Source: Archilochus colubris
Lineage: Eukaryota; Chordata; Aves; Apodiformes; Trochilidae
DNA: 64,000 nt
Direction: 5' to 3'
Assembly: GCA_023079485.1 (NCBI GenBank)
Contig: CM041109.1
Coordinates: 682,001 to 746,000, forward strand
Every line of letters begins with the position of its first letter. Within the stretch, counting starts at the first letter, position 1. The position numbers and the translations under genes are program-made. The notes beneath the pieces are model-generated. The model did not search any database and was not told the origin of the DNA. It saw only the letters and a program-made list of their open reading frames with translations. Below are positions 1 through 11,455 of the stretch, in pieces.

Positions 1-24
1 GGAGGAAGAGGAGGCAGGATTTAC

Positions 25-3000
25 CTGGCAATCCTGTTGTTGTCTGTCTTCCTCACCCTGCGGATGGCGCTGATGTTGGCTTTCATCAGGTAGTGCTGGG
101 CCAAGTCTGAAATCATGGATCATGGGATTATGGGATGATGGGATCATAGGATCATGGGATCACAGCATCAGCCAGGTCGGAAAGGAGCTCTGAGATCAGC
201 AACTCCAACCCTGGATCTACTCCCCCCGTGGTTCCCAGCCCAGGGCACTCAGTGCCACATCCAGGCTCATCCTAAAATCCTCCAGGGATGGAGAATCCAC
301 CCCCTCCATGAGCAGCCCATTCCAGTGCCTGATCCCCCTCTCTGGAAAGAATTCCTTCCTAATTCCCAACCTAACCCTTTCCAGGCAGAGCTGAAGCCCA
401 TGGCCTCTTGTCTGACTGATAGAGCCCGACCCCCCCCTGGCTCCAACCTCCTTCCAGGGAGTTGGGGAGAGTGATGAGGTCTCCCCTGAGCCTCCTCTTC
501 TCCAGAGGGGCCTCCTCAGCCCTTTGTCTTGTCCTGGATCCCTTCACAGCCTCCTTGCTCTTCTCTGGACCTGCTCCAGCACCTCAAGCTCCTTCCTGAG
601 CTGAGGGGCCCAGAACTGGACACAGGACTCAAGCTGTGGCCTCCCCAGAGCTGAGCACAGGGGCAGAATCCCTTCCCTGGACCTGCTGGCCACGCTGTTC
701 CTGAGCCAGCCCAGGATGCCATTGGCCTTCTTGGCCACCTGGGCACACTGCTGCCTCCTCTTCAGCTTCCTGGCAATCCAGACTCCCAGCTCCCTTTCTG
801 CCACTCTGTGCCCAGCCTGGAGCTCCCCAGGGGGTTGTGGGGTTGCACCTCATCCCATTGGAATCATCCCAAATCTCCTCCTGCCTCATCTCAACCATCA
901 GGGAAGATTTGTGCAGCTGGAGGGATGGGTCAGGATAAAAAGGAGATGGATTTTAAAGTGGAAAAAAAAAAAAAAAGGGTGATGGAAAGGAAAAATGTAA
1001 CTTAAAGCAAGCTGCAAGGGAGAAGGAAAAAACTGAAGGTTTCTGGACTCTTCCTCACTTAGGTTTTGAGGTAAATTTTTTTTAAAAAAAAGCAAAATAT
1101 TCTGGGAATTGGCCATCAAGTGTCCAGAAGCAACTCCTGCAGCACAGGATTATTTTCCAGAAAGCTAAAAACCAAAATAAAATCAGGGTCCCATTCAGAA
1201 CCAGCTTTGGGTTGGGTTTTTTTTGTTTTTTTTGTTTTTTTTAAATGACTGATTTTCCACACCTGAGCAATCCACCAGCCAGGAAAATGACATTACCAGA
1301 AATTCCTTTTTCTGTGATGACCAAATCTGGCTTGACTCTGACCAGATCCTCACAGATCTGCTGGATGTACTCTTCCTCCATCTGCAGGATCCGGGCAAAA
1401 TCTTCCTCTCGGGTTATTTCAATATCAGTCTGCAGATAAAAAAAGAGGAATAAATCCCTCCCCCCACAGCCTCCTCTTCCTCCAAAAAGCTGCTTCAAGG
1501 CAGAACACACCAAAAGAGCCTTTTCCAGCTCATCCTGTGCACGAGTCACAGAGATTTTTACTCCTCTAGGACGTGGAATCATGGAATGGAAGGGTTGGAA
1601 GAGATGGGAAACCTCCACCCCTTGCTAGAGCAGGATCACCCAGGAGGGGGGTTGGAAAATGTCAAGGAAAAGACTCCACAACCTCTCTGGGCAGCCTAGG
1701 GAAAGTCAGGAAGAGGAGGAACTTCCCATATTCCAGCTTCAGCCCATTAGTCACATCCAGAAGGGGTTGGAAAATCCCCAGGAAAAGATTCCACAACCTC
1801 TCTGGGCAGCCTAGGGATCCCTCACTGTCAGGAAAAGGAGGAACTTCCCATGTTCCAGCTTTAACCCATTATTCACATCCAGGAGGGGCTGGAAAATCCC
1901 CAGGAAAAGACTCCACAACATCTCTGGGCAGCCTAGGGATCCCTAAAAGGTTGGGAAGAGAAGGAACTTCCCATATTCCAGCTCCAACACATTATTCACA
2001 CCCAGGGGGGGCTGGAAAATCTCCAGGAAAAGACTTTCTGGGCATCCCTCACAGTCAGGAAAAGGAGGAACTTCCCATGTTCCAGCTTCACCCCATTATT
2101 CCTTCCCTATTCCTGGGTCCCTCCCTCTTGCCCCCCACCCCTCAGATCCTGGACATCCATAGATCCCTCTCAGCCTCCTTTTCTCCACGCTGGACACCCC
2201 CAGGGCTCTGGGTTTTTTTCCCAGGAGAGATCCCCAAGTCCCTTCAGCACCCTCATAGTTCCCCTTTGGCCTCTCCTCAATGTCTCTCTGGAACTGGGGA
2301 GCCCAAAAACTGGGATCCAGAATTCCAGGTGTGCTCTCTCCAGAGCAGAGTGGGAGAAGAACTTCCCTGGATCACCCTTTCCCTGATTCCCATATTGGTA
2401 TCCATGGTTTTGTGAGCAAACTGCTGACCCCTGGGGTATTTCCTTCCCCCCAAGAGCTTTCTCCATGGAGCTGCTTTTTTTTTTTCCAGCAGGATTTTCC
2501 CTCATTTATCCAGCTGGTTGGGATTATTCCTCCCTAAGTGCAGGGCTTTTTTTCCCAGGAATGTTTTTACCTGGCTCTCTCCTTTCTTGTATTCCAGGGA
2601 ACAATCCAGGAGGACAATACGGGGGTTCTTGATCAGGCGCCTCATCCTGGGGTGGGTGACATCCTTGTTCACCATGATCCCCCTCAGGACACAGGAATCT
2701 TCACTGAATCCTCCTGGGATCTAAAGAAAACACCCAGGAGAGGGAAGGAGGCAAAAATCATCCCATTTCTCCCAAAAAACTTGAGGATCTGTGCTCCTCA
2801 AACCAAACCACAGGGCTTGGAAAGCTCCACGCCACCACCCAGGGCTCCAATCTGGGTTCACTCGACCTAAGTTAAGGAAAAAGCTGGGGAAAAACTTGGA
2901 AAATTGAATCCCTATCCCAGTGCCTGGCAGCAGGTGCTTGGGAGGTGGAAAACAGAGCAGTTTTCATGATTTTTGGGGGGTCAAATCTTTGAAAATTTGG

Positions 3001-6000
3001 TTTTCAGGGCCTCAAATCTTTTCCAGGGTTCTGTCTGTAGGTGAGGAGCAGAATATTTTTTCCCAGTGCATTATCCAGAAGGAAAAAGGAGCAGGGAGAG
3101 AAGCAAAGAGAGAAGAGAAAGCAAAGAGAGAAGCAAAGAGCTGGGGACACACTCACTTTTTCCACTTTGGCATATTTTTTGATATCAATTTCCTTCCTGC
3201 CATTTTCTTCCAGCTCCACAGTCTTGACAGCATCAAGAGCAATGCTGCAAGCCAGGTCAGCCCAACGATTGATGGCTTTGGTGTTTATGGCACTTTTGAT
3301 GATTTTCAGCATCATTTCTTTGTTGTTGACATCCACAGGAGTGCTGAGACAAAAAGGGAAAACAAAACGGAGGGTTGTTCCAAGCTCCAAGCTTGGGAAT
3401 CCCCCCCAAGTTTTGTTTGATTCCCAAGTTCCAGAAGGAATCACCTCTAAAAAGTCCAAAAAAACCCCAAAATTAATAAAATTATAGCCTGAAAATCAGC
3501 TCAGACCAGCCCAGACTTACCCAATTCTCTTTAAAGTGGTGATCATGTCATCCAGAGCCTTACGATAAGCCCCAATGATCACAGTTGGGTGCATCTGCTG
3601 CTCAAGGAAGTGTTCAGCAACAGAAAGCATCTCTCCAGCTAAAAAAAAAAACACAAAAAAAACCCAAAACAACCCCAAAATATCAAACTTCAGCCAGCAG
3701 AACAATCAATACTTGGGGCTTCTCATTCCTTGTGGGAAAGAACACGACTTCCCAAAGCCTGGAGCTGATCACTCCAGCTCCAAGCAACCCAAGGTTCCCT
3801 TCCACAGGAAAAGAAATAATTATATCAGTTTTAGGGTTGGGAAATAATTAGTATTTGTCTCATTAGGGCATCCTTAGAGTTCTGATGTCAAAAAGGGCAA
3901 ATTTCAGCTTTAATCCTTTATAAAATTCTCTCTTTTTCAGGCTCCTTACCCAGGATGATGACAGATGTGGTCCCATCCCCAACCTCCTCATCCTGCGTGC
4001 GGCTGATCTCGATCATGGATTTGGCAGCTGGATGTTGGACTTGGATCTGGGCAGGAGGAAAAAGAATCATGGAATGGGCTGGGTTGGAAGGGACCTCAGA
4101 GATCATCAGCTCCAACCCTTGATCCACTCCCCCCGTGGTTCCCAGCCCACTCAGTGCCACATCCAGGCTCTTTGGAAAGATCTCCAGACACGGAGAATCC
4201 ACTACTTCCCTGGGCAGCCCATTCCAATGCCTGATCACCCTCTCCAGAAAGAAATTCTTTCTCATCTCCAACCTAAACCTCCCTGGCACAACTTGAGACC
4301 CTGCCCTCTTGTCTTGCTGAGAGTTGCCTGGGAAAAGAGCCCAACCCCCCCCTGGCTCCAACCTCCTTTCAGGGAGTTGGAGAGAGTGATGAGGTCTCCC
4401 CTGAGCCTCCTCTTCTCCAGCCTCAACACCCCCAGCTCCCTCAGCCCTTCCTCACAGCAATTCTGCTGGATCCCTTCACAGCCTCCTTGCTCTTCTCTGG
4501 ACCTGCTCCAGCACCTCAATCTCCTTCCTGAGCTGAGGGGCCCAGAACTGGACACAGGACTCAAGCTGTGGCCTCCCCAGAGCTGAGCACAGGGGCAGAA
4601 TCCCTTCCCTGGACCTGCTGGCCACGCTGTTCCTGAGCCAGCCCAGGATGCCATTGGCCTTCTTGGCCACCTGGGCACACTGCTGGCTCATCTTCAGCTT
4701 CCTGGCAATCCAGACTCCCAGGTCCCTTTCTGTCACCCTGTGCCCAGCCTGGAGCTCCCCATGGGGTTCTTGTGTTGAACCTCATCCCCTTGGGATCAGC
4801 CCAACTCTCCAGTCTGTCCAGGTCCCTCTGCAGAGCCCTCCTGCCTTCCAGCTGATCCACACTCCCCCCAGCTCGGTGTCATCTGGGAATTTGCTGATGA
4901 TGGACTCAATCCCCTCATCTAAATCATCACTAAAGACATTGAACAGCACTGGGCCCAACACTGATCCCTGGGGGACACCACAGCCTCCATTTTGATGCAG
5001 CCCCGTTCAGCACCACTCTCTGGGCCTGTTCCAGCAGTTCCTGACCCAGCACAGGGTGCTCCTGTCCAAGCTGTGGGCTGACAGCTTTTTCAGGAGGATG
5101 CTGTGGGAGGAGTTTTCTTCCCAAAAACTAGAGCTGAAACTTCTCAAACCACCACCCTTCTGAAACAACTAAAGGCCCAACTAGAGCAAAGTTTCTTCTT
5201 CCTTCTTCAGACTGAAAGTAACTGCGTTGCAGTTTTGTGTCTCCCTGTTTTCCAGACACTATCACTATTAGGAAGTCATTTTAATTCCCACCAGGAATTC
5301 TTTGTCACCCTAAAAGCCAACACCTGCTCCCAAGGTTTTGCTGCAGGTGATTCCAGCACAGGATTTCCTGGGTGAAAACTTCACGTTGTGGCATTTCACA
5401 TTGTAAAAAACACTCCTGGGAACTCGGTGGGACCAAAGTTATTTTTCCAAGGAGGGAAAAATGCTGGAAAAAAAAGGTAATTCCTCCCCAGTGGGAGCCT
5501 CTTGGTGTCACTGGGGGGATGTTCAACTGTTTGGGGCTGCAGCTGGAGGATTCTGAGCCAGAGTTTAAGCAAGACAAGTCAAGGAGCAACTCACTTCTCG
5601 GAGAATTGCGTTGCCGTCGTTGGTCATCACAATCCCCCCCATGGGGTCCAAGAGCATCTGCAGCCACAGGAGGAGGAAAAAAAGTAAAAATTTTAGAAAT
5701 TAAAATAAAAAATAAGAAATTCTCCGTGGGTTTGGTTGGTGGGTTGGGTTTTTAAAGAAGTGGGCAGCAGGGGTTCTCACCTTCATCATAGCTCTGGGTC
5801 CCAAACACGTCCGGATAATGTCGGCGATTGTCTGGGAGGAACAAGAAAAAAAAGAGGATTGAGGAGGAAAAAGGCTTTAAAAAAATAAAATAAACCCAGA
5901 GGTGAAATGAGTTATCTGATTAACACATAAATAGAGCTTTCTGGGCTTGTTTCAGACACACAGACTGAAAAAAAGAAGCTAAATAAGCTGAGGAGAGCAA

Positions 6001-8237
6001 ATGGTACCTTGGCTGCTGTGATATTCCCAGTCTGGACTTTTCTGCCAGATTCCCGTTTCATGTTCTGACCTGGAGAGGGCAGGAAAACAGAAATACTAAA
6101 GAAATAGAATTTTAATCTGATTTTACTAAGAAATTCAAGGCTGGGAGTGTGAGGCTGGCAGTTCACCACCTCAGCCACACAAACTTGGGGCTGTCAGCAG
6201 TTCTGAATGAAGTTTGAGACAGAAATGGAACAGGAAGGAGAAAAAGAACAGAAAGGGAGAGGAACAGAAAATGGAGAAGGAGGAGAAGGAGGAGAAGGAG
6301 GAGAAGGAGGAGAAGGAGGAGAAGGAGGAGAAGGAGGAGAAGGAGGAGAAGGAGGAGAAGGAGGAGAAGGAGGAGAAGGAGGAGAAGGAGGAGAAGGAGG
6401 AGAAGGAGAAGGAGGAGAAGGAGGAAGGAGGAGAAGGAGGAGAAGGAGGAGAAGGAGGAGAAGGAGGAGAAGGAGGAGAAGGAGGAGAAGAAGGAGGAAG
6501 GAGGAGAAGGAGGAGAAGGAGGAGAGAAGGAGGAAGGAGGAGGAGGAGGAGAAGGAGGAGAAGGAGGAGAAGGAGGAGAAGGAGGAGAAGGAGGAGAAGG
6601 AGGAGAAGGAGGAGAAGGAGGAGAAGGAGGAGAAGGAGGAGAAGGAGGAGAAGGAGGAGAAGGAGGAGAAGGAGGAGAAGGAGGAGAAGGAGGAGAAGGA
6701 GGTGAAGGAGGAGAAGGAGGAGAAGGAGGAGAAGGAGGAGAAGGAGGTGAAGGAGGTGAAGGAGGTGAAGGAGGTGAAGGAGGTGAAGGAGGTGAAGGAG
6801 GTGAAGGAGGAGACAAAGAAGAAGACAAAGAAGACAAAGAAGGAGGAGAAGACAAAGAAGGAGGAGAAGACAAAGAAGGAGGAGAAGACAAAGAAGGAGG
6901 AGAAGACAAAGAAGGAGGAGAAGACAAAGAAGAGGAAGAAGGAGAAGACAGGAGAAGAAGAAGACAGGAGAAGACCACACTGACACACAGAAGAGTGCCA
7001 GTGAAAAAAGAACTTCTCTTATTAACCCAGAATTCTGTTTAACATCAAATTCCCAAACTTTCCAGCCCTGAAAGAGAACCCACTCCCCCTGGAGAAGGGC
7101 AGAGTGGGGGCACTCAAGGAACTGCAAGATCCAGCAGGGCCCTGGAGCTGCTGCAAAGTATTTTTCAGTTTAAAAAAAAATCCTTCCCAAGGACAATATC
7201 TGGGAAGGGTCCAAAGGCTCTGTCCTGAAGCAGCTCCAGGCTCTGTGCTGCTTTTCTTTTCTGACAAAAATCTGAGCCTGGATGAGCAGAGATTTACTTC
7301 AGGGGTGGAAGTTTGTGCCAAGAGATTTAGGAGACGGACCAAACGAAAGGGACAGTAAAAGCTGCACCAAAGACTTTGTTGATGGAAGGAAAAGACCAGC
7401 CAGAAACATGTCCTGGCAGCCCAGAAAGCCAAGGGTGGCCTGGGCTGTATCCCAAGCAAGGAGAGGGATGGGATTGGGCCCCTCTGCTGTGTTCTCCTAA
7501 GGGAATAATTGGTGAGGAGCAGTTTTGAGCTGAGAGAGAGCAGGAGATGGAATCTGAGGGGGAAAATCCCTTGGTGTGAGGGTAAGGAGAGCCTTGGAGC
7601 ACCCAGGGCTGGTGGGAGGTGTCCCATGGCATGGGTGAGGGCTTCAAGGTCCCTTCCGACCCAAACCATTCCCTCGCAAAAGGAGGGAAGCAAAGGGCCC
7701 AGGGCAGCCTGAGGGATTAACAGGAAGCAGAGCAAAGGGAGGGAATGAGACAGCAGGGCAGAAACCACCCCCCCCAGCGAAATCTCGGCTTGAAAGGACG
7801 ATGAATGAATCACAAATCGCTCAAGGGTTGGGAAAGGGACAAAAACGGGGACGTGGGAAGGGAGCGAAGCGGAGATGAGCGGGGAAGGAGTCCCTGGAGG
7901 GAGCTTGGGGAGGGTGCTGGGGGGCGATGCTTTGAGCCCCCCCCCTCAGGGAGCACTGCCAGGCCACGGGCGGTAAGGACAGAGCCCACCCGGTGTGACA
8001 GAGCCCACGGGGACCCAGACAGAACCAGGGAGGCCCGGAGGGATCGGGGCCCAGCGGGACCCCCCGGAGCATGAGGGGGAAAGGGAGGGGGTGGGGGGCT
8101 CAGCCAAGATGGCGCCGGGGGATGAGGAGGAGCGGGAGCCCCCTTCCCCTGTGTCCCCCCCACACGCTCCCCCACAGCCCGGAGGTCCCCAGGAGGTGCC
8201 ACTCACTGAGCACGAGGACGGGGCGCGGGGCCATCAT
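25..8237 (-). CDS. CCT3: CCT3, chaperonin TCP-1 subunit gamma (5' ten coding exons; gene continues past left edge)
   Basis: One of the eight subunits of the cytosolic TRiC/CCT ring, which folds actin, tubulin and many WD40 proteins using ATP. Coding exons in transcript order: 8237-8207, 6069-6008, 5831-5781, 5657-5595, 4046-3950, 3638-3521, 3343-3157, 2720-2571, 1429-1297 and 106-25. All have AG/GT borders and the phases join without a break. They sum to 974 nt, about 324 of the family's roughly 545 residues. Visible group II chaperonin landmarks are RPVLVLS at the N terminus, [16 protein letters not shown] (nucleotide-binding loop), [11 protein letters not shown] (ATPase motif) and [15 protein letters not shown]; the last exons enter the apical domain. 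Two in-frame Met codons open the frame, as in mammals (MM). Start 8237 is preferred because the human protein also begins MM. The equatorial C-terminal half is off the window. Identity is near certain. Confidence 0.97.
118..905 (-). mobile_element. CR1 LINE 3' fragment, reverse orientation (CCT3 intron)
   Basis: The reverse complement matches the CR1 3' region. It includes the pol-end segment that conceptually reads like [19 protein letters not shown] and the GAGACCTCATCACTCTC block. It ends at 118-165 in an expanded run of about 8-10-base ATGATCCC-like repeats, typical of CR1 tails. It is 5' truncated near 905. Confidence 0.85.
1576..2560 (-). mobile_element. CR1 LINE fragment, reverse, with internal tandem duplication
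   Basis: Begins at its 3' end with the CR1 signature TCATGGAATGG (reverse). It contains the CR1 blocks for GGCCTCTCCTCAATGTCTCTC and for GGAGCCCAAAAACTGG. Between about 1630 and 2095 a unit of roughly 120-130 bases (AAAATCCCCAGGAAAAGA...CTCTGGGCAGCCTAGGGA) is repeated about four times, which an ordinary CR1 copy does not show. Confidence 0.75.
4066..5118 (-). mobile_element. CR1 LINE 3' fragment, about 1.05 kb, reverse (CCT3 intron)
   Basis: Starts at AATCATGGAATGGGCTGGGT (3' end, reverse). It runs through the whole CR1 3' region to the segment TTTTTCAGGAGGATGCTGTG. It is very similar to the copies at 12700-13608 and 18005-19365. It lies in the intron between coding exons 4046-3950 and 5657-5595 and interrupts no exon. 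Confidence 0.9.
6273..6970. repeat. Homopurine (GGAGAA)n tract in CCT3 intron 1
   Basis: Positions 6273-6702 contain only A and G: 430 consecutive purines, mostly GGAGAA hexamers with some GGA and GAAG slips. The array continues as GGTGAA units (about 6700-6810), then as about 18-base GACAAAGAAGGAGGAGAA units to about 6970. All six frames are open because of composition only; none is a gene. Confidence 0.98.
6971..8206. other. Remainder of CCT3 intron 1, no feature recognised
   Basis: Unique-looking sequence that becomes C/G-rich toward exon 1. A YY1-like AAGATGGCGCC lies at about 8106-8116 just inside the intron. I see no exon, RNA or mobile element. Confidence 0.5.
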
Positions 8238-8480
8238 CGCGGCGGCCACGGTTCTGTCGCGACAGAGAGCGCGGAACCTTCTGGAGAGCGAACTGCCGAG
8301 ACACCCTACCCCGCCTCCCGCCGCGCCGACCAATCGCGTCCCGCCCCGCAGGCCCCATGACCAATCAGAAGGCGAGGTCCCGCCCTCCCCGCTCCCAGCA
8401 GGTTGGGGTGAGAGGCAGCGCCTCAGCGCATGGGACCGCAGAGGGACCTGCGCATGCGCGGGAGGCCGGGGCGCTACCAT
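8238..8480 (-). promoter_or_regulatory. CCT3: CCT3 core promoter with heat-shock element, NF-Y and NRF1 sites
   Basis: TATA-less CpG-rich sequence directly upstream of the CCT3 start codon. Reading away from the gene there is a perfect 14-base palindrome TCTGTCGCGACAGA (8253-8266). Next comes a three-unit heat-shock element of the form GAAnnTTCnnGAG (8274-8286). Two CCAAT boxes follow (8330-8334 and 8361-8365), then an NRF1-type palindrome TGCGCATGCGC (8449-8459). Binding is inferred from motif matches only. CCT subunits are known HSF targets in other vertebrates, which fits the heat-shock element. Confidence 0.6.
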
Positions 8481-8678
8481 GGGCGGTGAGGAGGAGGAGG
8501 GAACACACGGAATTCACAGAACCCGAGGAGCTTTTCTCCTCCTGCCCTCCCTGTTGCATCTGTGTGGCGGCGTATCCAGGATGCGAGGGCTCCACAGGGG
8601 ATGCGAGGCCCGCGAGTGGGTGGGCAGTCCATTACCCCCCCTTTTTCCTCAGCGATGTGGTCTCGCCCGGCTCGCGGG

Positions 8679-8698
8679 GCATGCTGGGAGTTGTAGTT
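8679..8698 (-). promoter_or_regulatory. ZNF143/Staf-type motif upstream of CCT3
   Basis: The minus strand reads AACTACAACTCCCAGCATGC, a near-perfect match to the remembered ZNF143 consensus ACTACAANTCCCAGCATGC. It lies about 440 bases upstream of the CCT3 start in CpG-rich DNA. Confidence 0.6.
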
Positions 8699-9034
8699 CC
8701 CCAGACGGCGGCGCCGCCTCAGTCGCGGCCTTGAGGCCTCCCCAGAGCCTCAGAGGGAAGGGATCGGAGCCCTTCCCCCTACCCCTGAAGCTTCGGTGTC
8801 CCCTCAGAGGGCTCTTCCCTCCTCCCCCGGCTCTAAGGCAGCTCCTCAGGTCGCCCCGGTTGTTGGTAAAAAGGGAAAGAGGGAACCGAATCGCTGCTGA
8901 GTGGCCTGAGGGGCTGGATAAGATTCCAGGGTGTGTGGGAGCTGCCCCTGGGCTGGGCACTGGGGAGGTGACAGCTCCAATCCTGGGGTGGGGTCTGGGC
9001 ACCTCAGGAGCAGAAGGAGATTGAGGGAATGAAA

Positions 9035-9658
9035 AGTGTCCAGAGAAGGGAATGGAGCTGGGGAAGGGAATGGAGAGGAAGGAGAAGGGGATGGAGAACA
9101 TGGAGAGGGTTTGGAGAATGTGGAGAAGGGTCTGGAGAGCAAGGAGAAGGTTTGGAGAGGAAGGAGAAAGTTTGGAGAGGAAGGAGAAGGTTTTGGAGAA
9201 CATGGAAAACATCTGGAGAACATGGAGAAGGTTTGGAGAGCAAGGAGAAGAGGATGGAGAACATGGAGGGGGTCTGGAGAATATGGAGAAGGTTTGGAGA
9301 GCATGGAAAAGGGTCTGGAGAGCAAGGGGAAGGTTTGGAGAGGAAGGAGAAAGTTTGGAGAGCAAGGAGAAGGTTTGAAGAATATGGAGAAGGTTTGGAG
9401 AGGAAGGAGAAGGTCTGGAAAGCATGGAAAAGATCTGGAGAACGTAGAGAAGGTTTGGAGAGCAAGGAGAAGATCTGGAGAACATGGAGAGGGTTTAGAG
9501 AGGAAGGAGAAGGGTCTGGAGAATATGGAGAAGGTTTGGAGAGGAAGGAGAAGGTTTGGAGAATATGGAGAAAGTTTGGAGAGGAAGAAGAAGGTCTGGA
9601 GAACATGGAGAAGGTTGGAGGGCATGGAGAAGGTTTGGAGAACGAGGAGAAGGTTTGA
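9035..9658 (+). repeat. Minisatellite, TTTGGAGAGCAAGGAGAAGG-type units
   Basis: About 620 bases of degenerate 15-18-base units (GGTTTGGAGAG[C/G]AAGGAGAA, GGTCTGGAGAACATGGAGAA). The array runs without a gap into a CR1 tail at about 9659. A sister array lies at 10535-11120. Confidence 0.9.
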
Positions 9659-9870
9659 AGAATTTGTGAGGAGCAGCTGAAGGAGCTGGGGGTGTTCTTC
9701 CTGGAGCAGAGGAGCCTGAGGGAACTTTTTCCCTGAGAATTCCCCAGCAGCAGCAGAAGGCCCCAGAGCTCCTGGGACATTGCCAGAGCAGAGCCAGTGA
9801 AATGCTCAGAGGCTTGGAGGACCCTGGAGAGGTGGATCCATGGGACCACCTGGGGGTGAGGAGGAATTTA
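9659..9870 (+). mobile_element. CR1 3' fragment following the minisatellite
   Basis: TGTGAGGAGCAGCTGAAGGA then GCTGGGGGTG and CCTGGAGCAGAGGAGCCTGA match the CR1 segment seen intact at 13205-13265. The element is degraded beyond about 9870. Confidence 0.6.
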
Positions 9871-10534
9871 TGGATCTTCTCCCCCCTGAGGAAGAGTGGG
9901 AAGAGAGGCAACCCCTTCCATTTTGATTTTTTTGGTGGTTTTTGCAGCAGGGAGGGTCCTGCCCTGCCCTAATCTCTGGGCTGCAGCAGGGTGGAGCCTC
10001 CCTGGGGTGGGGTCATTCCCACCCCACCCAAATCCTCCTGCTCTCTGCTCTCCCCTTCTCCTCTCTCCTCCTTTTCCATGCTCCTGGAAGCTCTGCGGAG
10101 CTGGGCAGAGCTGCTGCCCCTCTTCATCCTCCTCCTCCTCTTCATCCTCTTCCTCCTTTTCCTTGAGGTTTTCCTCCGAGCCCTGGTGGTCACAGGGCTC
10201 CTGCTCTATGTCCTTGTCACCAACTGAAGGGGAAGGGTGGGGAGGGGGTTGCCACCCTCCTGGAAGGATGGAAAAGGAGAATCCCAGGAATCTCGGGAGC
10301 AGGTGGAGAGGAGGATAAGGAGCAGCCCAAGGAAAAGGGGAGGTAGGGCCTTCTGCTTCCCTGCCTTCATTCCTTCCTTTTTTTTTTTTCTTTCTTCCAA
10401 CTTCCAAACCCAAACCAGGGATTGGTTGAGGTGCAAAAGGGAGGAAATTCCTGTCCTAAGGAATGAGGGGCTGGAAAAGGGCAATGGAGGCTTCTTCTGG
10501 GATCCCCTTCCATGGGTGCCCCTGGAGGCAAGGA
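9871..10534. other. Intergenic spacer between the two minisatellites
   Basis: GC-moderate DNA with a short (CTC/CTT)n patch at about 10120-10165. I see no gene or element in it. Open frames here lack any recognisable protein. Confidence 0.4.
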
Positions 10535-11120
10535 GAGCATGGAAAAGGTTTGGAGAACGTGGAAAAGGTTTGGAGAGCAAGGAGAAGGGGATGGAGAACG
10601 TGGAGAAGGTTTGGAGAGCATGGAAAATGGTCTGGAGAGCAAGGAGAAGGTTTGGAGAGCAAGGAGAAGGGGATGGAGAACATGGAGGGGGTCTGGAGAA
10701 TATGGAGAAGGTTTGGAGAACATGGAAAAGGGTCTGGAGAGGAAGGAGAAGGTTTGGAGAGGAAGGATAAAGTTTGGAGAGCAAGGAGAAGGTTTGAAGA
10801 ATAAGGAGAAGGTTTGGAGAGGAAGGAGAAGGTCTGGAAAGCATGGGAAAGATCTGGAGAACATGGAGAAGGGTCTGGAGACTATGGAGAAGGTTTAGAG
10901 AGGAAGGAGAAGGTTTGGAGAGGAAGGAGAAAGTTTGGAGAGCAAGGAGAAGGTTTGGAGAATATGGAGAAGGTTTGGAGAGGAAGGAGAAGGTCTGGAA
11001 AGCATGGAGAAGGTTTGGAGAACGTGGAAAAGGTTTGGAGTGCAAGGAGAAGGGGATGGAGAACGTGGAGAAGGTTTGGAGAGCAAGGAGGTCTGGAAAA
11101 CATGGAGAAGGGTCTGGAGA
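10535..11120 (+). repeat. Second minisatellite of the same family
   Basis: Units are the same as in the 9035-9658 array (GGTTTGGAGAGCAAGGAGAA and variants), in the same orientation. It again ends in a CR1 tail, at about 11121. Confidence 0.9.
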
Positions 11121-11455
11121 AGTTGTGAGGAACAGCTGAGGGATTTGGGATCTGGGATCCTGGAGCAGAAGAGGCTGCGGGGAGACCTTGTGGCTCTGGT
11201 TGGAGCCAGGGGGGGTCGGGCTCTGCTCCCAAGGAACAAGAGATGGGACAAGAGGAATGCCAGGGGAGGTTGGGTTGGAAATTGGGAACAATTTCTCCCT
11301 GGAAAGGGTTCTCAGGACCTTCCAGAGGTGGAATCCTAATCCCTGGAAAGGTTCTCAAGCCCTGGAGCTGTGGTACTGAGGGCCATGGGGCAGTGGTGGC
11401 CTTGGGGAAGGGTCGGACCCAATGATCTCAGAGCTCTTCCCAACCCAATCCCATT
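11121..11455 (+). mobile_element. CR1 3' fragment upstream of SSR2
   Basis: Contains TTGTGAGGAACAGCTGAGGG, AGAGGCTGCGGGGAGACCTT and a 3' end GGTCGGACCCAATGATCTCA then CCCAACCCAATCCCATTCC. This is the CR1 terminal layout, with the 3' hairpin region followed by the ATTC tail. Confidence 0.75.

Noticed and set aside
6163..7127. Poly-Leu, poly-Ser-Pro and poly-Glu/Lys open frames
   Set aside because: They are translations of the (GGAGAA)n homopurine tract in all frames, inside CCT3 intron 1.
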